A stretch of DNA of 5,905 bases from Candidatus Hydrogenedentota bacterium (GTDB taxonomy: Bacteria; Hydrogenedentota; Hydrogenedentia; Hydrogenedentales; SLHB01). Below, piece after piece: positions 1 to 5,905 of this stretch. Below the pieces are notes generated by a model. It was not told where the DNA came from and searched no databases. It worked only from the letters and a program-made list of their open reading frames with translations. Location of the stretch: NCBI GenBank assembly GCA_022706165.1, contig JAKJDA010000196.1, positions 1 to 5,905 of the forward strand, given 5' to 3'. The first letter of the stretch is position 1; each line of letters starts with the position of its first letter. The translations under genes were made by a program, and so were the position numbers.

Positions 1-116
1 CCATCAACGAGGAAACGATAATGCGGCTGTTCCAGTTGTCCCATGCAGGCGCGCTGCTCGATCCTCCCAATGCAAAAGCCGCTCGCAAACGCGAGCGGCC
101 TCGTTACGACGTCTGA
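1..116 (+). CDS. Possible 3' end of an upstream gene (partial, unrecognised)
   Basis: Reading from base 3, a frame stays open for 37 codons to a TGA at 114-116. It begins INEETIMRLFQLSHAG and ends in a basic tail (KAARKRERPRYDV). About 24 of 37 third positions are G or C, similar to the neighbouring real genes, while the other two + frames have weaker composition. The frame runs off the left edge, so its start is unknown. An internal ATG at 21-23, preceded by a GAGGAAA-like Shine-Dalgarno at 9-15, could be a start giving a 31-residue peptide. I do not recognise the protein. Against it, a GC hairpin at 78-99 lies inside its last codons, and the first frame also offers a plausible gene end (TAA at 19-21). 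Treat it as a weak call. Confidence 0.33.
   Translation, partial: INEETIMRLFQLSHAGALLDPPNAKAARKRERPRYDV
74..99 (-). terminator. Rho-independent terminator of the small minus-strand gene
   Basis: Bases 78-86 and 91-99 form a perfect 9-bp GC-rich stem around a 4-base loop (87-90). Read on the - strand the stem is followed at once by TTTT (77-74), the expected order for an intrinsic terminator. On the + strand the hairpin is followed by CTCGTTAC, so it should work poorly in that direction. The stem begins 30 nt after the stop codon of the 39-codon - strand ORF, which supports that ORF being a real transcribed gene. The T tract is short, so efficiency is uncertain. Confidence 0.55.
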
Positions 117-129
117 AAAGAATCAGGCG

Positions 130-249
130 TTATCCCGCCGTTGGGGAGAGCCGGAACAGCCCGAAAAAGCTGAAAATATTCTGGAGCAATCTCCACAAAT
201 ACGCCAGAATGCTTCCCGGAGGTTCCGGTTGCGGATTGATCTTTTCCAT
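130..249 (-). CDS. Small proline-rich, probably membrane-associated protein (39 aa)
   Basis: This - strand ORF starts at ATG 249-247 and ends at TAA 132-130. The peptide opens with MEKINPQPEPPG (residues 1-12), then has a strongly hydrophobic and aromatic stretch (about residues 13-32, with Trp19 and several Phe and Leu), and ends RLSPTAG. This looks like one membrane-spanning or amphipathic helix. An AAGGGG Shine-Dalgarno (263-258 on the - strand) lies 8 nt before the ATG. A candidate promoter lies upstream and a hairpin terminator downstream, giving a self-contained unit. The frame is open further upstream, to an ATG at 372-370, but the ribosome site favours the start given here. From memory, a short N-P-Q-P-E-P-P-G motif recurs in small uncharacterised bacterial proteins; I cannot verify that here. 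Function is unknown. It is not an obvious toxin, although a short hydrophobic peptide in its own unit leaves that open. Confidence 0.55.
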   Translation of the reverse strand: MEKINPQPEPPGSILAYLWRLLQNIFSFFGLFRLSPTAG

Positions 250-257
250 GTTTGTCG

Positions 258-263
258 CCCCTT
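258..263 (-). promoter_or_regulatory. Ribosome binding site deciding the small gene's start
   Basis: On the - strand the bases read AAGGGG, with an 8-nt spacer to the ATG at 249-247. This picks the 39-codon version over the longer 80-codon reading of the same frame. Confidence 0.45.
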
Positions 264-298
264 GTTGCTGTTTGCCCTGCCTGACGCACGTCGCGTGG

Positions 299-327
299 AT
301 TTTGCCCGATATTCCCCGAAAATTCAA
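299..327 (-). promoter_or_regulatory. Candidate sigma-70-type promoter for the small gene
   Basis: On the - strand, TTGAAT (327-322) and CAAAAT (304-299) are separated by exactly 17 nt. Each box matches four of six consensus bases. Transcription would start near 292, leaving a leader of about 43 nt before the ATG at 249. The match is modest and could be chance, but position and spacing fit the gene. Confidence 0.3.
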
Positions 328-382
328 GCTTGCCGCCGAATCGATGTCTTCAATGCTTTCGGGGAAAACCAAGAGCCTCGGA

Positions 383-412
383 TTCTGTCGATCGTGGGCT
401 TTATGCTAGGAT
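383..412 (+). promoter_or_regulatory. Weak candidate promoter for the transporter operon
   Basis: TTTATGCTAGGAT at 400-412 offers two overlapping -10-like hexamers (TATGCT at 402-407, TAGGAT at 407-412). The -35 side is poor, TTCTGT at 383-388 being the best option, 18 nt from TAGGAT. A start here would give a leader of roughly 40-50 nt. An activator-dependent promoter is possible, but no operator is visible. Confidence 0.22.
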
Positions 413-443
413 GATGCGTTGTCTGATTAGAATGTCTGCAACC

Positions 444-449
444 AGGAGG
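444..449 (+). promoter_or_regulatory. Shine-Dalgarno of the binding-protein gene
   Basis: A full AGGAGG lies 11 nt before the ATG at 461, slightly longer than ideal. The ATG at 450 and GTG at 453 are out of frame with the protein. The signal peptide begins directly after the 461 start, so that start stands. Confidence 0.65.
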
Positions 450-460
450 ATGGTGAACAT

Positions 461-2164
461 ATGCGCAACGGGGGCCTTTGGAAACGAGTTGGCGCGTTGG
501 TTCTTGTAACGGCGTCGGGCATGCTTGCCTGCGGGGGGCCTCCCAAACAGCCGGCATCCGTTCCCCTTCCGAATGGAAATGGCCCGGTCGCGGCCCCGGT
601 CGCGGGATCGCCTCAGTCGTCCGAGGCGGAAGAGCCGATCGATGGCGATTGTCTCGTGGCGCGTCTTCCCAGCGACATGCCAACGCTCAATCCACTGACC
701 TCCACGGACGCCTACGGCGGAGCGATTCTGGGGCTCGTCTTCGACACGTTGATCGAGCGCGACAACACCACGTTCGAGCCCAATCCCTGCGTCGCGGAAT
801 CGTGGGAAGTGACGCCCGACCACCTGGTCTACACCTTCAAGCTGCGTCCTGGCGTGGTGTTTTCCGACGGGCAGCCCCTCACCGCGAACGACGTGAAGTT
901 CACGTTCGATACGCTCATGGACCCTGCCGTCGATGCGGCCCATCTTCGCAATTACTATGACAATGTCGTGTCGTGCGAAGTGCCTGATCCGCTCACGGTG
1001 AAGTTCACGTGCAAGGAGCCTTATTTCAAGACCCTGGTCATGCTGGGCGAGCTTCCCATCCTTCCGCAGCATATTTACGGTCAAGACGATTTCAATAGCC
1101 ATCCGAACAATCGAAAGCCGATCGGATCGGGCCTCTATACATTGGAATCCTGGGAGACGGGACTGCAACTCACGCTGATCCGCAACGAAAAATATTGGGG
1201 AAAGAAACCGCACATCGCGAAGCGCGTCTACAAGATCATCACCGATGAATTGGCCGCGCTCCAAGTGCTAAACAAGCGGCAACTCGATGTCATTGGGCTT
1301 GCCCCGGACAAAATGCTGCCGGAAAACTGGACGACCCAAACCAACGCGCCGGAGTTTTTGGAGAAGTTCGACCGCTATAGTTACTACGCTCCCTCGCACA
1401 ACTACATCGGCTGGAATTTGCGCAAGCCTTTGTTCGAGGACAAGATGGTGCGCCGGGCGCTGACGATGCTGCTGGACCGTGAGACGATTTTGCAGACGGT
1501 GTTCCGGGGGCTAGGCGTCGTGGTGTCGGGCAACTTCTACGTCAATGGCCCTGAATACGATCCGTCTCTCAATCCGTGGCCTTTCGATCCGGCGCACGCG
1601 AAAACGATCTTGGCCCAGGCGGGTTGGGCCGACACAAACAACGATGGCGTTCTCGACAAGAACAGCGCGCCCTTCGCGTTTGAACTGCTGTTCCCGTCGG
1701 GCATTCCCGAGTACGAGCAGTTGGCCACTGTGTACCAGGAAGAACTCAAAAAGACCGGCATCAATATGACTATCCGTCCGCTCGAGTGGGCGACGTTTGT
1801 GGATAGCGTGCACAATCAGCGCTTCGACGCGTGCATGATGGGCTGGCAGCTTGGCATCGATCCGGACCCCTATCAAATTTGGCATTCGTCGCAAGCCGAA
1901 AAGGGATCGAACTACATCGGCTTCGTCAACGCCGAAGCGGACAAAATCATCGAGGATGCGCGCAAAGAGTTCGACCGCGACAAGCGTGTCGCCATGTACC
2001 GTCGCATCCACCAAATACAGCACGAGGAGCAGCCATACACCTTCCTGTTTTGCACCAAATGGCTGATGGTCCTCGACAAGCGCTTCCACGGCGTCACTAT
2101 GTATCCGCTCGGAGCAGACACCCGTGAATGGTGGGTGCCCGTCGCCTTGCAGCGGTACAAGTAG
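461..2164 (+). CDS. ABC transporter solute-binding lipoprotein, family 5 (peptide/nickel/oligosaccharide type)
   Basis: This is the extracytoplasmic receptor of an ABC importer; it captures a ligand and hands it to the membrane permease. The 567-residue product starts with a short basic segment (MRNGGLWKR), a hydrophobic core (10-22) and a lipobox-like M-L-A-C, making Cys24 the lipidation site. A Pro/Gly/Ala-rich tether follows (25-60). The mature domain (about 65-560) shows family 5 hallmarks: the WEVTPDHLVYTFKLRPGVVFSDG block near 115-137, the T-A-N-D-V-K-F-T-F-D segment at 141-150, IGSGLYTLESW (221-231), LRKPLFEDKMVRRALTMLLD near 320-339, and the Y-I-G-F-N ... E-A-D-K-I-I-E-D-A region (485-500) with the C-terminal helix leading to QPYTFLF (524-530). 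Residues 391-399 (DTNNDGVLD) resemble a calcium-binding loop. The ligand cannot be told from sequence: family members bind peptides, nickel, heme, opines or oligosaccharides. A permease gene follows after 15 nt, so the two form an operon. Confidence 0.95.
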   Translation: MRNGGLWKRVGALVLVTASGMLACGGPPKQPASVPLPNGNGPVAAPVAGSPQSSEAEEPIDGDCLVARLPSDMPTLNPLTSTDAYGGAILGLVFDTLIERDNTTFEPNPCVAESWEVTPDHLVYTFKLRPGVVFSDGQPLTANDVKFTFDTLMDPAVDAAHLRNYYDNVVSCEVPDPLTVKFTCKEPYFKTLVMLGELPILPQHIYGQDDFNSHPNNRKPIGSGLYTLESWETGLQLTLIRNEKYWGKKPHIAKRVYKIITDELAALQVLNKRQLDVIGLAPDKMLPENWTTQTNAPEFLEKFDRYSYYAPSHNYIGWNLRKPLFEDKMVRRALTMLLDRETILQTVFRGLGVVVSGNFYVNGPEYDPSLNPWPFDPAHAKTILAQAGWADTNNDGVLDKNSAPFAFELLFPSGIPEYEQLATVYQEELKKTGINMTIRPLEWATFVDSVHNQRFDACMMGWQLGIDPDPYQIWHSSQAEKGSNYIGFVNAEADKIIEDARKEFDRDKRVAMYRRIHQIQHEEQPYTFLFCTKWLMVLDKRFHGVTMYPLGADTREWWVPVALQRYK

Positions 2165-2179
2165 GCGCGAGAAGCCACC

Positions 2180-3175
2180 ATGAAGGCCTACCTGTTGCGG
2201 CGGATGTTGCTGGTCATCCCGACGTTCATTGGGATCAGCCTCATCACCTTTCTCGTGGTGCAGTTAGCGCCGGGGAATCCGGTGTTTCTGAAGCTGCGTC
2301 AGGCCGAGGGCACAATGGGTTCGCGCAGCGTGCCGCAGGAGATCATCGAGCAGACCAAGAAACTATACGGCCTCGACAGGCCGCTCTACGTGCAATATGT
2401 CCGCTGGCTCGGACGATTGTGCGTCCTCGATTTCGGCAACTCGTACAAGGACCAGCGCCCCGTCCGCACGAAAATTCTCGAGGTGCTGCCCGTCACGCTT
2501 CAACTCAACGTTCTCTCGCTTCTCGTCGTCTACCTGATCTCCATCCCGCTCGGCGTGTATAGCGCCACGCACGAGCGATCCGTCACCGACAAGGGCATCA
2601 CGCTCTCGCTGTTCATCCTCTACAGTCTGCCCAGTTTTTGGGTGGCGATGTTGCTGATGTTGTTCTTGGGCGGCGGGCGTCACCTTGACTGGTTTCCCAT
2701 TTTCGGCATCAGTTCTTCCGGGGCCGAGCAGATGCCGTTCGGGCAATGGATGATCGATCGCCTGTGGCACTTGGTGTTGCCCGTGTTCTGCTTGAGCTAC
2801 GCCGGACTCGCCGCCCTGTCGCGGTTCATGCGCGCCGGGCTGGTCGACGTCGTCCGGCAAGACTACATCCGCACCGCCCGCGCGTACGGCTTTTCCGAAC
2901 GCGTCATCGTCTACAAATACGCCATGCGCAACGCCCTGATCCCAATTATCACCCTGCTCGGCACGCTCCTGCCCGCGCTCATTGGCGGCAGCGTCATCAT
3001 CGAAAGCATCTTCTCGATACCCGGCATGGGCCGTCTCAGCTTCGAAGCCATCCTCTCCCGCGATTACCCCCTCATCATGGGCATCCTCTCCATCTCCGCC
3101 TTCCTGACTCTCATAGGCCTCATCCTCTCCGATTTTCTCTACGCCCTTATCGACCCAAGGATTAAGTTTGAATAG
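2180..3175 (+). CDS. dppB: ABC transporter permease, DppB/OppB family
   Basis: This is one of the two inner-membrane channel subunits expected in an oligopeptide-type ABC importer. The 331-residue length is normal for the family. It begins with the typical M-K-A-Y-L-L-R-R and a first membrane helix (about 9-29) ending in the Q-L-A-P-G-N-P motif. A periplasmic stretch contains YGLDRPLYVQYVRWL (63-77) and LDFGNSY (83-89). Further helices lie near 105-127, 138-163, 196-216, 252-276 and 296-320. The cytoplasmic EAA loop, which contacts the ATPase, is at about 228-262 (DYIRTARAYGFSERV then MRNALIPIITLLG). The family signature S-I-P-G-M-G-R-L (279-286) and the D-P-R-I end are present. The Shine-Dalgarno is weak (GAGAAG at 2169-2174, 5 nt before ATG), suggesting translation coupled to the binding-protein gene. 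The symbol reflects family membership, not a proven dipeptide substrate. No dppC, dppD or dppF follows. Confidence 0.95.
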   Translation: MKAYLLRRMLLVIPTFIGISLITFLVVQLAPGNPVFLKLRQAEGTMGSRSVPQEIIEQTKKLYGLDRPLYVQYVRWLGRLCVLDFGNSYKDQRPVRTKILEVLPVTLQLNVLSLLVVYLISIPLGVYSATHERSVTDKGITLSLFILYSLPSFWVAMLLMLFLGGGRHLDWFPIFGISSSGAEQMPFGQWMIDRLWHLVLPVFCLSYAGLAALSRFMRAGLVDVVRQDYIRTARAYGFSERVIVYKYAMRNALIPIITLLGTLLPALIGGSVIIESIFSIPGMGRLSFEAILSRDYPLIMGILSISAFLTLIGLILSDFLYALIDPRIKFE

Positions 3176-3187
3176 ATACATTTTTAG

Positions 3188-3216
3188 TGTTTTGAATAGT
3201 TATCCAGATATATAAT
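3188..3216 (+). promoter_or_regulatory. Candidate promoter in the AT-rich gap before the barrel-protein gene
   Basis: A perfect TATAAT sits at 3211-3216 in a markedly AT-rich stretch (about 3176-3234). At 17 nt spacing the -35 position reads TGTTTT (3188-3193), which is poor. The nearby TTGAAT (3192-3197) is only 13 nt away, too close for standard sigma-70 spacing. If used, transcription would begin near 3223 with a leader of about 50 nt. I saw no clear terminator hairpin for the permease gene in this gap. Confidence 0.35.
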
Positions 3217-3258
3217 CATCATATTGTCGTTTTTCCAGGCGGTCGCTGCTAGCGCATG

Positions 3259-3264
3259 AGAGGA
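3259..3264 (+). promoter_or_regulatory. Shine-Dalgarno fixing the start of the barrel-protein gene
   Basis: AGAGGA is followed by 8 nt and then ATG at 3273. The alternative in-frame ATG at 3339 has a GGAGAGG only 1 nt upstream, too close to work normally. The long form is therefore preferred. Confidence 0.6.
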
Positions 3265-3272
3265 ATCGAGAA

Positions 3273-4646
3273 ATGTCGCGAGAAACCAAGAAGGACGCAG
3301 AAAAGCATCGCAATGCCCGCCTAAGAACATGGAGAGGCATGCTGCCTCTTCATGATTTCCTGCGGCTTGTTGTCTTGCTGGGGATTGCAGGGGGCGTTGC
3401 GTTTGCGGATCCCCAATCTTTTCCGTTCAACGATTCGGCGGCGATCGCCGTGCAGGATATCCTAGCGCGAAGCGTGTTTCCGATCGGAATTTATCTCGAC
3501 GGACGGGTCGAGGGGATCAATTGCGGGCCGGGGTTTGTGGATGTGCCGCGCGACATGAAGAAAGCGCGCGCGTATTACGAGGCGGTCTTCACCGATATCA
3601 AGCAACACAACGTAGACTACGTGATTATCCCGAACACGCCGCCGGACTACCGCGAGACCCTACTGTCCGTCGCGGACCGCGTGGGCGTGAAGATTATTCT
3701 CGAAGTGGCGGAACTGGCGTGGCCGGAATTCGGCAAGGACCTGTCCGTGCGTTCGGCGGACATGATCGCGGATGAGGACGTTTTGCAGAGGCGTCTCGCG
3801 CCGATTGTGGAGCCTATGCGGAAACATCCGTCATTATTCGCCTATCAGATTATCGACGAGCCGCCCGCGTCGTTGGCGGCGAACATCGATCGCGTGTGTC
3901 GGGCGCTGCGTCGGCTCGATCCCCAACATCCGCCCTTCGGCGCGTTGTGCAATCTTGCGGAACTGCCGCGCACGACGCACATGGGGTATTCGATGGTGAC
4001 GTTCGACAGCTATCAGATCGGCGAGGCTTCCACGCCGGGCCAGTATGATTTTTATGATTTCGTCAAGCTCTGCGGCATCGTTCGCGATCATGCGACGACG
4101 AATGGCCTGCCCTATTGGATGGCGGTCCAGACGTTTGCCAAGGGCGGCGCGTTCCGTATGCCGACGATAGCGGAGATTCGCGCCACGGCCTATTGCGCGC
4201 TCGCGGAAAATTCGAAGGGTATTCTTTTCTTCCTCTACAACTCGTGGTCGCAGGAGGAAAAATTGGAAGGCGTCGTGGATAAGGAACTCAACCCGCGACC
4301 CGTGTGGGACGAGATTGGGAAGTTCGCGGCGGAACTGCAACAACTTGGTCCGGTGTTCGCGACGCTGCGTCCCGCGCCAACATATATCGGCGCGAGCGGC
4401 GGCAACGTGCTGGTGCGCACGTTCGAGGGGCCTCGTCAATCGCGGTTTGTGTTGTTGGTGAACCTCGATGTCCTGAATTCCGTTGACTTCACCGGCATCA
4501 TTGGCAACCCCGTCGCGATGTCCGTGCGCGATCTTCAGGATGTCCTTACCGGCAACGTAATCGTCGCAGAGCCTGTTCATGCAGAAGACGCGGCGCGCTT
4601 CACGCTGAGCATCGCTCCCGGCGACGGAAGACTGCTGCGTCTGTGA
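3273..4646 (+). CDS. Exported (beta/alpha)8-barrel protein, glycoside-hydrolase-like, unassigned family
   Basis: The 457-residue product has a long basic N-terminus (1-31), a hydrophobic core (about 29-44) and a plausible signal-peptidase site after Ala45 (V-A-F-A then D-P). The rest reads as an almost complete TIM barrel: strands near 69-76 (FPIGIYLD), 115-122, 139-147, 188-197, 221-228, 240-249, 280-288 and 315-325, joined by helices. A small beta-rich C-terminal domain (about 368-457) follows, as in many glycosidases. Strand 4 ends Y-Q-I-I-D-E-P, with Asp195 and Glu196 where clan GH-A enzymes place the acid/base Glu. Strand 6 ends with Asp245. Strand 7 (YWMAVQTF) carries Gln286 and no Glu where a retaining GH-A nucleophile would be. 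An exported carbohydrate-active role is inferred, not shown. A sugar-binding non-enzyme or a hydrolase with another mechanism is possible. It is separated from the transporter genes by 97 nt and probably has its own promoter. Confidence 0.85.
   Translation: MSRETKKDAEKHRNARLRTWRGMLPLHDFLRLVVLLGIAGGVAFADPQSFPFNDSAAIAVQDILARSVFPIGIYLDGRVEGINCGPGFVDVPRDMKKARAYYEAVFTDIKQHNVDYVIIPNTPPDYRETLLSVADRVGVKIILEVAELAWPEFGKDLSVRSADMIADEDVLQRRLAPIVEPMRKHPSLFAYQIIDEPPASLAANIDRVCRALRRLDPQHPPFGALCNLAELPRTTHMGYSMVTFDSYQIGEASTPGQYDFYDFVKLCGIVRDHATTNGLPYWMAVQTFAKGGAFRMPTIAEIRATAYCALAENSKGILFFLYNSWSQEEKLEGVVDKELNPRPVWDEIGKFAAELQQLGPVFATLRPAPTYIGASGGNVLVRTFEGPRQSRFVLLVNLDVLNSVDFTGIIGNPVAMSVRDLQDVLTGNVIVAEPVHAEDAARFTLSIAPGDGRLLRL
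3332..3350. repeat. Short inverted repeat inside the signal-peptide coding region
   Basis: AGAGGCA (3333-3339) and TGCCTCT (3343-3349) are exact inverted copies around a 3-base centre, with a G/T wobble pair possible just outside. The hairpin spans the in-frame ATG at 3339. In mRNA it could hide that codon from ribosomes, or it may be chance. Confidence 0.3.
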
Positions 4647-4665
4647 TCGTAATTTGCCTGCATGG

Positions 4666-4695
4666 TTGACGCCCATGAAGACCGCGCCGTACCAT
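4666..4695 (+). promoter_or_regulatory. Probable sigma-70-type promoter of the thiolase gene
   Basis: TTGACG (4666-4671, five of six consensus bases) and TACCAT (4690-4695, four of six) are 18 nt apart. They fall in the short gap after the barrel-protein stop at 4646. A start near 4703 leaves a leader of about 28 nt that carries the GGAGG at 4718-4722. This suggests the thiolase is transcribed on its own, even though the gap is under 90 nt. Confidence 0.48.
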
Positions 4696-4717
4696 AGCGT
4701 TCGGCAGCAGGAAGAAT

Positions 4718-4722
4718 GGAGG
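4718..4722 (+). promoter_or_regulatory. Shine-Dalgarno that places the thiolase start at GTG 4731
   Basis: GGAGG is followed by exactly 8 nt and then an in-frame GTG at 4731-4733. The ATG at 4716-4718 overlaps this site, and its own purine run (AGGAAG, 4709-4714) ends 1 nt before it, too close for normal initiation. Confidence 0.72.
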
Positions 4723-4730
4723 ATACAAGC

Positions 4731-5888
<1,158 letters not shown>

Positions 5889-5891
5889 AAG

Positions 5892-5905
5892 ATGGACGCT
5901 TTGAC
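5892..5905 (+). CDS. Possible start of the next gene (cut by window edge)
   Basis: An ATG lies 3 nt after the thiolase stop and reads M-D-A-L before the sequence ends. Tight spacing fits an operon partner, and beta-oxidation partners such as acyl-CoA or hydroxyacyl-CoA dehydrogenases often sit beside thiolases. There is no strong Shine-Dalgarno and only four codons, so this is a pointer and not a call. Confidence 0.22.

Larger units (their letters stand above)
250..460. other. Divergent intergenic region between the small gene and the transporter operon
   Basis: I see no convincing gene here. The region should hold the promoters of both the - strand small gene and the + strand binding-protein gene. 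ORFs that cross it on either strand have no recognisable protein features. I found no strong inverted repeat that would mark an operator or riboswitch. Confidence 0.5.

Noticed and set aside
43..414. A 123-codon + strand open frame across the upstream intergenic region.
   Set aside because: It has no recognisable motif or good ribosome site, and it overlaps the better-supported small - strand unit and the likely promoters.
401..1264. A 287-codon - strand open frame opposite the binding-protein gene.
   Set aside because: It lies almost wholly antisense to a clear family 5 protein, is Arg/Gly/Ile-biased, and has no domain hallmarks.
3050..3130. Three copies of ATCCTCTCC (3050, 3083, 3122) in a pyrimidine-rich stretch at the end of the permease gene.
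   Set aside because: All three are in frame and encode Ile-Leu-Ser within or beside the last membrane helix. Hydrophobic composition and C-ending codon preference explain them; the spacings (33 and 39 nt) do not form a regular array.
2363..3181. A 272-codon - strand open frame opposite the permease gene.
   Set aside because: Its extreme Asp/Glu/Gln/His richness is what the complement of a membrane-protein gene gives; there is no domain and no ribosome site of note.

Overview
The window is bacterial and carries four well-supported protein genes, all on the + strand, plus one probable small gene on the - strand. GC content and GC3 are moderately high. The substrate-binding protein has a lipoprotein signal, and the fourth gene is a degradative thiolase. 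Together with a secreted barrel protein of a type I associate with uncultured polysaccharide degraders, this suggests a heterotrophic, probably Gram-negative environmental bacterium, perhaps of the Planctomycetes/Hydrogenedentes kind. That placement is a guess from protein style, and nothing in the window fixes the taxon.

Layout. Bases 1-116 may hold the 3' end of a + strand gene. Bases 74-327 on the - strand look like a compact transcription unit: a candidate promoter, a Shine-Dalgarno, a 39-codon ORF with a proline-rich head and one hydrophobic segment, and a GC hairpin followed by four T's. Bases 461-3175 encode a family 5 solute-binding lipoprotein and, 15 nt later, a DppB/OppB-type permease, which clearly form one operon. 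The expected second permease and the two ATPases do not follow. Instead a roughly 97-nt AT-rich gap with a perfect TATAAT leads to a gene at 3273-4646. That gene encodes an exported (beta/alpha)8-barrel protein resembling glycoside hydrolases of clan GH-A, with an Asp-Glu pair at the end of strand 4 but no Glu at the end of strand 7. Next, under its own likely promoter, comes a 3-ketoacyl-CoA thiolase (FadA type). Its start is best placed at a GTG at 4731, not at the upstream ATG at 4716. A new ORF may begin 3 nt after its stop, at the very edge of the window.

How the genes relate. The binding protein and permease are two parts of one oligopeptide- or oligosaccharide-type ABC importer whose remaining subunits must be elsewhere. 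The barrel protein would act outside the cytoplasm, possibly on a carbohydrate. The thiolase belongs to fatty-acid beta-oxidation and shows no obvious link to its neighbours. I found no tRNA, rRNA, CRISPR array, insertion sequence or recognisable defence system. The most interesting items are the small - strand gene, the incomplete transporter operon, and the atypical active-site pattern of the barrel protein.
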